From the NCBI RefSeq assembly GCF_009727055.1, contig NC_052352.1:22908198-22972197 (forward strand): 64,000 nt of DNA, read 5' to 3'. This DNA is from Benincasa hispida. Lineage: Eukaryota; Streptophyta; Magnoliopsida; Cucurbitales; Cucurbitaceae. The position numbers were made by a program, and so were the translations under genes. Within the stretch, counting starts at the first letter, position 1. Each line of letters opens with the position of its first letter. Below are positions 25,561 through 36,860 of the stretch, piece after piece. The notes beneath the pieces were generated by a model that was given only the letters and a program-made list of their open reading frames with translations, did no database searches and was not told the origin of the DNA.

Positions 25561-26835
25561 ATAATGTGAAATAACTACTAAATACTTGCGCATTGATCAT
25601 AGTCTTCACCCCCTCTCGAACACCATGTCCCAAAGAGTTAATTGAACATACCGTACTAGTCCGGATGGAGATAACAAATATTATCCACTGAAAGCTATAT
25701 AAAAGACATCTCAATAAAGTTAAATAAAAATATTTACAATTCAAACGCTAAAACGTACTTGTTTCTAAACTTACCCGGGATTATACAGATATATATTAAT
25801 TTATTCTTCATCGATGCCAACCTATCGTACAAGAATCGAGATATCTGTTCATCGGTACCGGAACCACTTGAAATTTGTGCAAGATAAATGAATGCATATT
25901 CCTCCCTAATACTCGGTTCAGAATCACACATCTAAAAGAAAAACAAAAACTTTTAAGATTAGAAATGTTTAAATAAATTAGTAATATAAATTACTTTCGC
26001 CATTAATACGTATGCTACATAATCCATTATAACTAAAAGTGTTAATTCTTCCGCCGACAAAACTGTTTGATGTTATCCTTCATCAAATAGAAATTAAATT
26101 GATACCCAAAAATCTGTTTAGGTATTGGGATATTAAGATATTCATCTTCCATTTCGTCATTCACATGCTTGAACACGAACATTAACGTTGTTGGCAATTT
26201 TAATGCATTGGTCTTCGATTTTATTCCTTTCAAAGCAGATAACTCAAGAGAATTTATCTTATGTGCCTATCCAAAAAATGTTGAAAATTAAAATGAGAAC
26301 ATGCAAATGCAACAAAACATGTTTCTAAATAAAACTTTACCTTTCCTTCTTTTTCTATAACTACCTAATGCTTTGACCATGGAACATGCGATCCAATTGC
26401 GTCGTATACATTACGAATACTTCTAGAAATAGGTATGGGCAAATGGGGAACAGTGTCACTTACAAGTTCAATAAGAACCCGCACATCATTCGATCCAAGC
26501 ACTATTCCACAAACTACATTATACCATTTTCTCTAAAAAATAGTGTATGATGCCACAATGTTATCAACATTTCCAACAGCAAGGCTATAGGGTCTCCCCT
26601 AAAAAAATACATTCACGATGCTCAACTTATTATCAATGTCATGTAATTCAAGAACGATGTTCAAAAAAGAATTAAATACAATGTTCACCTGATCCAGCTT
26701 TTCCCCATGAAGGACATTGAGACTTGTTGTTTTGTAACAGAATTCTGATCGCAGTCAGGGTGTGCATCTTAACTTGCTTCCTCAATCTTCTTATGAGAAT
26801 TCAACTCGTACATGCATTTGGCCATTAAATTGTAT
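25561..26835 (-). pseudogene. CACTA-borne Ulp1-like cysteine protease region (broken)
   Basis: On the minus strand, pieces in order are AEYNLMAKCMYELNSHKK (about 26790-26845), LAVGNVDNIVASYTIF (26530-26580), LGSNDVRVLIELVSD and RNVYDAIGSHVPWSKH (26360-26510), LKLPTTLMFVFKHVNDEM (26042-26233), EEYAFIYLAQISSGSGTDEQ with YICIIPG (25734-25931), then WIIFVISIRTST and NSLGHGVREGVKTMINAQ (25580-25700). The HW-like and D-S-L-like blocks resemble the catalytic His and Asp regions of C48 (Ulp1/SUMO) proteases, which many plant CACTA and MULE elements carry. The Asp position reads Asn here. Likely introns separate the pieces. A protease call is inference. That it is element-borne coding debris is firmer. 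Confidence 0.55.
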
Positions 26836-26841
26836 TCTGCC

Positions 26842-28815
26842 TGTTAGGAATGGTGTCTTAAATCTCCTTGTAATTTCGTAGTTTGTAAACTCTGTATAAA
26901 TATATTGAAATAAGTGTTATTTTATAAGCATTAACTCAATCCAATAAATTAAGATCCGAGGTTATTTTATATAAATTTAAACAAATATGTAGAGACATAC
27001 AAGTGGATCTTATTTAAATAATAACCTAAATGGTTTATAGTAGATAGATAAGGTTGGGTACCTTATTCTGGTGACACTATGGATACGACTCGTTTGGTAG
27101 ATGTTACAAGTATTGTAAAGTGCTACAAATGATCTGATCCTGATCATTCATATAGAGATATGCGAGCAGGGATATCTCATATAAAGAGTCTGTATAAGAC
27201 CGGACCACTAAATGATTGGTCTCTTTATATAACACCATTGATAATAGAGACTTGCATTTCACTAGGATGACCATAGGTGACATGACCTGAATCCTGAGTG
27301 AGTTGCGAACTCCTGCTTATGAAGCGGTCCTTTAATTTGTATGGGTGATAATGGTCAGATTGACAATTCAACAAGCCTACAATTTTGGGAATTTGTCTGG
27401 AGAGCTAAGAATTCAGCTTCACAAGACGGAATTCACTCCTTCCCCGATGCAGGGGTAAGTGGATAAATTGCTCCTTGAAGGGCTGATTCCGGGTCTTGAA
27501 CATAGTGGTCACACCCTCTCTTGGGATGAGAGGATTCAGTCATAGTGAGACTATAACTTATTGTTCATTAGAGGAATCAGTGTACTTAACGAGTTAGATG
27601 TACCTACAAGAGCAAAAGGTAAATTAGTCCAGCTATACTTACGAGCGATTTTTTAAGGGTCACACATTGTTGATTGGTTATATCCAATGGACACAGAAAT
27701 ATATCTGTAGTGCGAAGAGTGCAACTGTCGGTCTTTAGTGGAGTGCCCGGTAGTTAATGGATGGTAGATATTGTGATTAAAGAGTTTAGTCAGTTATTTA
27801 TGTACCGTTGGAGCTTCAAGCTATAGGTTCATAAGGTCCCCTTGGTAGCTCAATGGATTCAAGTTGAGAATCAGTTTTTGGGTTAGTTTTAAATGTTCAA
27901 ATTAACAAGAGGAAATTTGATTAGATATGATATAATTAAATTATATATGATATAATTGATATGATGTATTTGATACATTATTATTTGATTGGAGGAGTTA
28001 ATATAAATATAATTTATATTAGTTGTCATAAAATAGAAAAGAACTATGATTTATATGCTGTATATGATGCAATATTAAACTATAGGTTATAAATATAATA
28101 TGATAAGTTAGTTATTGTATTTATTTATAACTTATTAATTATATGATATTGATATTTCTTTTTCTCAATAACCGACCTTAATGGATGGTTATACACTGTT
28201 TTATGGTAACTGTGAGATAAAAAGAAAATTTGTTTTCAAAATCTTACAATGCAACAAGTGAACGACACAAGACAACTAATTACCAAATAACTTATAGAGT
28301 GTCTAAACGACAGGATCGAGTTTACTATACGATAGCACTCGTTTATTAAACGATCGAGTGTCAAGTCTATACGATAGACTTCATCTACTACACGATTGTG
28401 TGATCGTATACTCGATCGTTTACTCCAATCTTTTCCTCTATCCAAAATCAGCCAGAGCCAACAACTCCTGGATTCTCACACCAAGAATACCAAGGTAATC
28501 TTATGGTTGTGTTCAATTGATCAAGGATCGAGTTATATTCGTTGCTGGTGTTCGAGGGAGATCGAGTTCGAGTTCTTGATCATTGTGTTCGAGTTATTGA
28601 TTGTTGCGTTATTGAATGATTGAGGGAAATACGTGAAGAAAGAGTTCTTCAAAGGTATTGTTACTCAATCCCTTGTATTTACTTAAGAAGCATGTTGTAA
28701 TTTATCTTTAATATATAATCGTTTATGTATGATTGTAAATGTTTAAGTTCTTTCACAATGGGGTTTGGAACGATCCGTTTCCGCTCAAAGGTCTTTTATA
28801 ATTAAAGTTCCTTTC
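26842..28815 (+). mobile_element. solo copia LTR inserted in the CACTA element
   Basis: It starts TGTTAGGAATGGTGTC and is bounded by CTGCC on both sides (26837-26841 and 28816-28820), a clean 5-bp target duplication. No internal region, primer site or polypurine tract is present, so it is a solo LTR formed by recombination between two LTRs. Interior text such as GGTTGGGTACCTTATTCTGG matches the LTR at 41410-43247, which belongs to a copia element with RT. It contains a CGATCG-rich patch at about 28310-28430. Joining the flanks restores continuity in the CACTA sequence. Confidence 0.85.
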
Positions 28816-28820
28816 CTGCC

Positions 28821-29892
28821 AAAATTTGCGTTTTCTTTTTTCCAATTTATCTCTAAATCAACACTTATGAGTTCCTGTGGATACTGATGGAATGTGTTTG
28901 TTATAGTATACGAAGGTGTAATCAACTCACTTTGAGGATTAATTTCATTAGTTGATAAAGTAAAATGAAGGTTCCTTTCCTCAATCCCAAAATCAGGTCA
29001 TAAATGATCGACCAATTTCCAAGAAGGAGAGTAAGCTGGATGGTGTAGATTTCCATCAACCAATCTTTCATTAGCATGACATGTTAAATTCTTTGAATGA
29101 ATTGAACTGTTGAACATCCTTTGAAAGCGTGGAATTGGTGAAAAATATCGTACAACTTTAGCCGACACTTCTTTTTTTTTACTTCAGATGAGTTTTTACA
29201 CTTCTTCCATTTCGATTCGTTACCATGAGAATAGTTAGATGCATTAGTAAATTCTTTTCTATATAGGCAACAGTCGTTGGGACATTCATGAATCTTCTCA
29301 TATGTCATTCCTAAAGTAACTAAACTCTATTTTGCATCGTATGTAGATGTTGCAATTTGTTGTTTTCAAGACTTTTTAACAAGGTCAAGAATTTTGTAAA
29401 GCTAGTATCGCTCCACTCGAATTTTGCCTTTAAGTGATACAATTTGACTAATGTAACTAACTTAGTCAATTTTTCACACCCAGGATATAAAGGTTTCTCA
29501 ACGTCTATAAGTAACTTCTTAAACTTTTTTGGATCATCAACACTATGTTGTTGTGCCGCTTCAACCATATCAACAATATTATCATCAAAATTATCATCCA
29601 AACTTTGTTGGTTGAGGTTGTAATCTACACTAAGCTCTAAATTTGATAGGGAATACCTAGCAAGTTTTTCTCCATGCTAGATTCAATTGCCATATCTTTG
29701 GTCAATACCATATATTATTAAGTGATTTCTGACTTCATTAGTACTAAGCATCTTACAATTTTCACATCTAACACAAGGACATCGTATAACAGTTTTACCA
29801 CTCAAATGCTATTGTGCAAACTCAATAAAACTATCAACACCTTCCGCATATTCCTTAGATAGTTTATCTTTCATCATCCACGATTTATTCAT
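28821..29892 (-). pseudogene. TNP2-like CACTA transposase, N-terminal part only
   Basis: The start ATG is at 29890-29892. Residues 1-90 resemble the transposase-associated domain: MNKSWMMKDKLSKEYAEGV, then CPCVRCENC, then HGEKLARYS, with three in-frame stops. Next, 29320-29601 reads KPLYPGCEKLTKLVTLVKLY and WSDTSFTKFLTLLKSL, and 29084-29308 reads YEKIHECPNDCCLYRKEF, both typical of TNP2 proteins. At 28990-29060 come DGNLHHPAYSPSWK and the start of the following block. The catalytic transposase core, normally several hundred residues, is absent: the sequence passes into the solo LTR and then into the Ulp1-like part. It therefore cannot move itself. Confidence 0.85.
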
Positions 29893-30620
29893 TATGCTAT
29901 AACCTAATTAAACAAAATCAATGAGACAAACGACATCGTACTAATATAAGGAAGTTAAATAAAATTGAGGTGTAGGGATCAATCTTAACTTAAACTAAAC
30001 TTATAATAAATCATCTAAGAGACTACCATAATTGTAGGATAGTCATTCTATAGCTAAATTAATAAACATACTACACTTAACTCACCCCGCGATATGTAAA
30101 ACATTTGTAATTGATAGAGATTTAAAGCTATTAAAATATATTACATAGCAAATACAATTAAGGATTCCAATATTACTAAAAAAAAATCAAATCATTAAGT
30201 GACTAACATAATTGTATGACAGTCATTCCACCATAAAGTAATCAACATAATACACTCAACCCACCCTAATCAAATAAAGTCAATGAGATAGACCATATTA
30301 TACCAATGAGTCAATAAGCAAATATAAGAAAGTGGTAGAAGACATCCTTAACTTAAACTATATTTATAACAAAACATATAAGTGACTACCATAACTGCAG
30401 GATAGTCATTCCATATCTAAATTTACCAACATATATAATTGAACTCCAATGGTAAACATTTTAAGATATCGAAATACATTAGATAACGATTGCATTCAAC
30501 ATTTTCAATATTCCTAAAAAAAGCAAATCATATCATTAAGTAATCAACATAATACATTTAACTCACCCCTCAAATTTATCAAAACAAAATTAACCCACCC
30601 CCAAATTTTTCAAAACAAAA
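29893..30620. repeat. degenerate direct repeats upstream of the transposase
   Basis: Blocks such as TCAATGAGACAAAC / TCAATGAGATAGAC, CTTAACTTAAACTA and AATTGTAGGATAGTCATTC / AACTGCAGGATAGTCATTCC recur at about 29930-30110 and 30280-30450, with shorter partial copies at 30190-30270 and 30520-30600. They lie in the 5' region of the minus-strand transposase and could be promoter or 5' leader repeats. Confidence 0.55.
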
Positions 30621-31067
30621 TTAACTCATCCCTAAAATAAAGACAATCAAACACAACTAAATCAACCATTTTTGTTTTCAAAGCTCACTCAAATATGTTT
30701 GTGGAAATTCGAGAGTTCCTTTGAAACTAACTAAAAAAAATCTTTTTCATAAGTTTCCCAATATAATTTTTGTTTTAATGTCTCCAAATTTATTAAATTA
30801 AAAAAACAAGACAAAACAAAACAAATCAAAATTTGGCCGAATTCCCAAAAAGATAAGCAATTCAAACTGATAAATAAAAAATACTTGACCTCAATAAAAG
30901 ATTGATCACAAAATCAGATTAAGGGATGTCGATCAACATATTTAATACTCATTTAGGGCCACAGGAGTTGAAATCGGGTTGGTGGTTGATGGTTTGGGAT
31001 TGCGACTAGAAGCTGAAAATTAGGTTGGCAGTTGGCGAATAGAGTTGTGGCTGGAAGATGATTAATC

Positions 31068-31613
31068 TGTCAAGGAAGAACAAATTGTCTCGTCAACAGA
31101 TGACAATGAGCCATGTAGAAGCTGATATAAATGCTCTCGCTGGTGTATATGCTCTCGCTGGTGTGTATGCTCTCGCTGGTGTATATGTTCTCGCTGGTGT
31201 ATATGTTCTCGCTGGTGTCGCTGGTGTGCATGCTCTTGTTGGTATCGCTGGTGTGTATGCTTTCGCTAGTCTCCTTGGTGTGTATACTCTCGTTGGTGTT
31301 GCTAGTGTATGCTCTCGTTGATGTCGCTGGTGTGTATACTCTCACTGATGCTGATGTGTATGCCCTCCTAATAACCTCTGCCATATAATTATTCTCTACC
31401 AGCTGTACGGAAGATTCGTTAGTTATTTTTTTGTCCTTATTCTAAAACCTAAGTGTATATATCTATACATCACTACCCTGTATCATGTGTGGGGAAAAGA
31501 TTTAATAAATGAAATCAAATATACAGAAAAGGGAAGAGAAATTGCTCTCCCAGATCTTCATCTTCTGCTACAACTTTTTCTTCTTCAAGCTTAGCTCATA
31601 CAGTTGCTCGACT
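31068..31613 (+). repeat. 5' LTR of copia-2
   Basis: This is a direct repeat of 36019-36553, beginning TGTCAAGGAAG. It contains a minisatellite at about 31131-31359 and a TTTAATAAATGAAATC-type region in its second half. It is 11 bp longer than its partner, mainly because of the array. Confidence 0.9.
31131..31359 (+). repeat. 18/27-bp minisatellite in the 5' LTR of copia-2
   Basis: The 18-bp unit ATGCTCTCGCTGGTGTGT is repeated about five times. It is followed by 27-bp units that carry an extra 9-bp CGCTGGTGT. All periods are multiples of nine, and the unit lacks stops on either strand. This gives a long open frame with an LAGVYA-type repeat (31058-31321) and one on the other strand. Both are by-products of the array. 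Confidence 0.85.
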
Positions 31614-31625
31614 TGGTATCAAAGC
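31614..31625 (+). promoter_or_regulatory. primer binding site of copia-2
   Basis: TGGTATCAAAGC directly follows the LTR. It differs from the usual iMet site TGGTATCAGAGC at one base (A for G). Confidence 0.85.
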
Positions 31626-31637
31626 ACCAGGTAAGCT

Positions 31638-32760
31638 ATGGCAAATCAACCCTCTACAAACTTTTCCTCACCTATTTTTTTTGAAGCTGCCAGCGGTGGA
31701 ATCATCACAGGTCCTCCTCTAAATCAACTTCTCAACCAAGTGACATTCATCAAAATGGATAGGTCGAACTTCTTGCTTTGGCAGAATCTTGCGTGGTCAA
31801 TTCTAAGAAGCTATAGATTGGAAGGTTATCTAACTGGGGATACTTCTTATCCATATCGTTTTATTCAAGTTCCAACCAGTGGTCGATCCGGTGAAAGCTT
31901 CCGTGCAGATCCAACCACTGTCTCAATCCCTGATGTTGAAATGCAATCAAATCCAGCTTATGTAGCCTGGATAGCAGTGGATCAACTCATTTTGAGCTGA
32001 CTTTATAACTCAATAAACCAGGAGATAGCAACACAAGTGATGGGTTTTTAAACCTCTAAAGACTATAGGAAGCAATCCAAGAGTTGGTTGGAGTCCAATC
32101 CAGAGCTGAAAAAGATTACCTCAAAAGAATGTTTTAGCAAACTCACATAGGCACATTGAAAATGAGTGAGTACCTTACTATGATGAAACGTTTTGCTGAT
32201 GATCCTGCCCTTGCAGGTTCCCTCGTCTTCTCCTTTGATCTGACTTCACAAGTGCTAGCTGGTCTTGATGAAGAGTATAACCCAGTTGTAGTAGCAATCC
32301 AAAGCAAAGGAACAATATGTTGGTCTGATCTGCAATCTGACCTGCTGTCATATGAGAAAAGGCTTGAGTATCAACTTACTGTCAAGACAGGAATTACCGG
32401 AATAGCTAATGTCTCACTCTCACCCAGCCCACCCTCAGCCAACATTGTGCATAATCAGTCCAATCCTTCAGCACAGACCCCTCGAAACTCTTATGGATAT
32501 ACACAACCACCAAATTTTAGGGGTAGAGGAGGTCGCAACAGGGGTCGTGGTCGTTGGAATAATGCATCCACAACTAGACCAACCTACCAAACATGTGGAA
32601 AACTTGGGCAGACAGCTGATGTTTGTTACTTCAGATACAACAAGGAGTTCAACAACCCCAAACAAACTCACAACCGTATTGAATCTACTCAACTCCCATC
32701 AAATCGAAGTAAAAAACAGAACACCTCTGTTCTTCTTACTCATTCAGCTATAGCTTCACT
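31638..32760 (+). pseudogene. copia-2 gag (broken)
   Basis: The start ATG at 31638 follows the primer site. The frame 31638-32000 has the copia gag signature PPLNQLLNQVTFIKMDRSNF and LLWQNLAWSILRSY, then a stop. It resumes at 32156-32760 with LAGLDEEYNPVVVAIQSK and an RGRGGRNRGRGRWN basic stretch. The zinc knuckle reads YQTCGKLGQTADVC, with Tyr for the first Cys and Gln for the His, so two of the four ligands are gone. Confidence 0.88.
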
Positions 32761-35700
32761 TGAGCCAGTTGCTGACTCCAACTGGTATGTAGACAGTGGG
32801 GCGTCCTCACACATCACCAACAATCCAAGCTTCCTCCAATCCTCATCTACCTACACAGGTAATGACAAAGTAGTGGTTGAAAAATGGTAAATCCCTTCCT
32901 ATATCTCGTTATGGACATACAAATATACCTACTAATTCTGGTGTTCTTTCATTATTAAATATTCTTTATGTGCTTGCCAGAGCTAAGAACCTGGTAAGTG
33001 TTTCCAAACTTGCCAAAGACAACAATATAGTGGTTGAATTTCATGCTGACTTTTGTGTGGTCAAGGACAAGGAGTCGGGAGTACCAATCTTGAAAGGCCG
33101 GCTTAAAGATGGACTATACCAGTTGGAGGATGTCAACCAGGCTATAAATAATGCACCACTTACTTCAAGATTATTAGATGCTCGCTTGACTGCTCCATTC
33201 AAAGAGTTCTCACATCAGTCTGCTTTTCAAACCAGCAGGATAGTAACCACAATGCTTCACCACAGGCGACTTGGCCATCAATCCCCTAAAGTTTTGTCAA
33301 AAGTAATTAGTGGATGTAACTTACAAATTACTAATAATGAGAAGTCATTTTGTGAAGCTTGTCAGTTTGGAAAGTCTCATGCCTTACCCTTTTCTGACTC
33401 TCTTTCCCATGCAAGCATACTTTTTGAACTAGTGCATACTGATCTATAGAGGCCAGCCCCAATGCTTTCTGAGGATGGATATAGATACTATGTGTTGTTT
33501 GTTAAAGACTGTAGTCGATTTACTTGGCTATACCTGTTAAACAGAAAAGTGACACTGCAATTGCCTTTAAACACTTCAAGCCTTTGTTCTTAATCAATTT
33601 AACAAATCCATTCACATGTTACAAATGGATGGTGGGGGTGAGTACAAAACAGTGGCACATTTATGTGATCAGCTTGGAATTCAAATAAAGGTCTCCTGCC
33701 CCTACACTTCAGCACAAAATGGTCGAGCTGAATGTAAACATCACCATGTTGTTGAAACCGGTCTTACTCTCTTAGAACAGGCTAAGATGCCACTGCACCT
33801 ATGGTGGTATGCCTTTCAAACTGCTGTTTATCTTATTAATTCTCTTCCCTCTCCTATCCTTCAGGGTCAGAGTCCCATGGAAGTGTTGCTATCTTTAAGA
33901 GTTTTTGGGTGTGCGTGCTATCCACATCTTCGTCCATACCAGCACCATAAGTTTTCCTTTCACAGCAGCAAATGTGTCTATTTTGGCCCTTCCCCAATAC
34001 ACAAAGGTCACAGATGTCTTACTGGGGATGGGAAGGTCATCATCTCTCGCCATGTCATATTTAATGAAGACAAATTTCTATTCCAAACAGGCTTTGCTAA
34101 CCTTCAAATCTCTACTCCCACAAATATAGCTCCATCAATCTCCACATGGTTCTCTTCACCTTCTGTCCATCCATCTTCTTCACAACCCTCACCTGAAACA
34201 AATCCCTCTATCCAACCTCAATCTCCTCACACTTTTTCTACACCAGCCACAAGTTCACCTTCCTCACATCCTAGCCCATTACTGTCTCCCTCAACTACTT
34301 CTCAATCCCCTACAGTGTCACCCTTAACAACACCTTTACCCTCCTCTCAACAACAATCCATATAACCTACTACTCAACCCCTCATTGGCACTCATTCAAT
34401 GATCACCAGAGGGAAGGTTGGTATTTTCAAACCCAAGGCTTAGGTTGCTGAACATATTGAAGACCTTACTCATAGTGAACCAACTTCAGTCTCTCAGGCT
34501 CTTACAACTCCACAGTGGCAAGAAGCTATGAATGAAGAACTTGCTGCACTGCAACGTATAAATACCTAGTCACTGGTACCTCCTTCATCTGATCAAACTA
34601 TTGTTGATTGCAAATGGGTTTATCGTATCAAACGTGATGCTCAAGGCCTTGTTCAACGGTATAAGGCATGTCTTGTTGCCAAAGGGTTCATCAACACCCT
34701 GGCTTTGACTATTTTGATACATTCAGTCCTATTGTTAAGATGTTTACTGTTAGAATTGTACTTACTTTGGCAGTGTCTCATCACTGGCCACTTCGCCAAA
34801 TTGACTTCAATAATGCCTTTTTCAACGGCAAGCTGAAGGAGACTATCTACATGTCTCAACCCCTAGGCTTTGAAAGCAAAACTCACCCACATTACGTTTG
34901 CAAGGTCAACAGAGCTCTCTATGGTCTCAAGCAGGCTTCTCGTGCGTGGAATGATGAGCTCAAAGCGTCTCGTTGTCAACTCGACTTCAAAGTAAGCTCC
35001 TTAGACACTTCTCTATACTATATGCGTACCTTATCCTTCATCACTCTGATGCTAGTCTATGTAAATGATTTGATACTCACCGGCAGTGATCAAACTCACA
35101 TCGGTCATCTTGTTGCCCGACTGCATACACAGTTCTCTCTCAAAGATCTAGGACAGCTCAGCAAATTCCTTAGTGTCCAAGTCTCTTATACACCCTCTGG
35201 CCTACATCTGCATCAAGCTCAATACATAACTGAGCTTCTCTCTAAACTAAACCTCAACCATATGAAACCTTGTCCAACCTCTGCAGTACCTGGCACCTCT
35301 CTGTCCTTGAGCATTAGAACACCCCTCCATGACCCATTTCTATATCGCAGCACGGTTAGTGCTCTCCAATACCCCACTAATACAAGATCGGACATTGTCT
35401 TCATTGTTAATAAGCTTAGACAATTCCTCAAAGCTTCTACTGATATTCACTGGTCAACTGTCAAACGTGTGCTTAGATATCTTGCAGGGACTCTCCACTT
35501 TGACCTAACCATCAACTGTGATACTTACCTCAATTTAACAGCCTATTCTGATGCAAATTGGCCTCAAGTATTGATGATCGAAAATTTACAGTTGCTTATT
35601 GCCTCTATCTTGGATCGACTCTCATTTCTTGGTCAACTAAGAAACAAATGACAGTGGCTCGTTCCAGTACTGAGTCCGAGTATCGAGCTATTGCTCATGC

Positions 35701-36018
35701 TGCAACCGAGATCATTTGGGTGAAAAATCTGTTAACCGAGATTGGTTTTTCTCCAAAGGGTATACCTGTTCTCTGGTGTGACAACATGGGTGCATGTGCC
35801 TTAGCTGCCAACCCTGTCTTTCATGCACGAACTAAGCATATTAAAATAGATGTGCACTTCATCCGTGACCTTGTCCTTCAAGATCAACTTCATGTTAGAT
35901 ATGTACCCTATACAGAACATTTGGTGGATTGCCTAACTAAGCCTTTACCCCTTGATACATTTGTCTACCTTCGAAGCAAGCTCGGACTAAAGGACTTACC
36001 CTCTCGCTTGAGGGGGGA
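32761..36018 (+). pseudogene. copia-2 pol: protease, integrase, RT, RNase H (broken)
   Basis: The protease motif WYVDSGASSHIT is intact near 32790. A frameshift leads to 32877-33449 with LHHRRLGHQ...CEACQFGK (integrase zinc site), ended by a TAG at 33447 in HTDL. The integrase core resumes at 33616-34365 (QMDGGGEYK, YTSAQNGRAE, VFGCACYPH), followed by a Ser/Pro/Thr-rich linker. TAG codons at 34441 and 34567 interrupt the RT start. RT at 34668-35570 has [24 protein letters not shown] and LVYVNDLILTG, with Asn at the first catalytic Asp of the YVDD box. After another frameshift, RNase H at 35558-36010 has [10 protein letters not shown] and CDNMGACALA. Confidence 0.92.
36009..36018 (+). promoter_or_regulatory. 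polypurine tract of copia-2
   Basis: GAGGGGGGA lies right before the TG of the 3' LTR. It overlaps the last pol codons, since the RNase H frame runs into the LTR before stopping at 36076. Confidence 0.8.
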
Positions 36019-36553
36019 TGTCAAGCAAGAACAAATTGCCTCGTCAGCAAATGACAAGGAGCCATGTAGAAGCTGATATAAATGCTCTCGCTGGTGTGTA
36101 TGCTCTCGATAGTGTGTATGTTCTCGCTGGTATCGCTAGTGTGTATGCTTTCGCTAGTATCGCTGGTGTGTATGCTCTCACTGGTGTCGCTGGTGTGTAT
36201 GCTCTCGTTGGTGTCGCTGATGTGTATACTCTCGCTGGTGTCGCTGGTGCTCTCACTGGTATCGCTGGTGTGTATACTCTCGCTGATGCTGATGTGTATG
36301 CTCTCCTAACAACCTCTACCATATAATTATTCTCTACCAGCTGTACAGAAGATTTGTTAGTTATTTTTTTTTGTTCTTATTCTAAAACCTAAGTGTATAT
36401 ATCTATACATCACTACCCTGTATCATGTGTGGGGAAAAGATTTAAGATACGAAATCAAATATACAGAAAAGGGAAGAGAAATTGCTCTCCCAGATCTTCA
36501 TCTTCTGCTGCAACTTTTTCTTCTTCAAGCTTAGCTCATACAGCTGCTCGACT
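36019..36553 (+). repeat. 3' LTR of copia-2
   Basis: It begins TGTCAAGCAAG and matches the 5' LTR closely outside the minisatellite. Its array (about 36082-36297) has only about two 18-bp units and then mostly 27-bp units, so the two arrays have changed independently since insertion, although they were identical copies at that time. Confidence 0.9.
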
Positions 36554-36558
36554 TAATC

Positions 36559-36860
36559 AACAGTGGCTAGCCACCGTGACTTACAGATAGATGGCGACTC
36601 ACACAAGAAGACCGACGGTCTGGGATGGAAATCAAGTTTCGACAGCGGCTTCGCAGCTTGGGAAATTGGGAAGGACAACAGCTGACGAATGACGAACGAC
36701 CGACAAAGCAAATGGTGAGATTTAGGCTGACGAAGCAAACAAACACCGGATTTCAATGGCTAAAGAAGATAACCAATCAGAAAAAGGCGTGGAAGCATTG
36801 AGTATTGGTTGTGAAGTGGAAATGTAAAAGGATTGAAAATTGCAAAACGACGTCGTTTTG
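36559..36860. other. CACTA interior upstream of transposase
   Basis: The stretch is less AT-rich and continues the CACTA sequence interrupted at 31062. No recognised product is encoded. Position and strand suggest the promoter or leader side of the minus-strand genes. Confidence 0.4.

Larger units (their letters stand above)
31068..36553 (+). mobile_element. complete, decayed Ty1/copia element (copia-2) nested in the CACTA element
   Basis: This 5486-bp plus-strand element has LTRs at 31068-31613 and 36019-36553. TAATC lies on both sides (31063-31067 and 36554-36558), a 5-bp target duplication. TGGTATCAAAGC follows the 5' LTR (primer site of the iMet type), and GAGGGGGGA precedes the 3' LTR (polypurine tract). 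The domain order gag-PR-IN-RT-RNase H is that of copia. The LTR 3' end reads ..CTCGACT rather than ..CA. Frames are broken in several places. Confidence 0.93.

Noticed and set aside
31058..31388. Open frames with LAGVYA-type and SIHTSE-type peptide repeats on both strands (same at 36018-36326)
   Set aside because: They come from the 9/18/27-bp minisatellite in the copia-2 LTRs, which lacks stops on either strand. They lie in LTRs and have no gene context.
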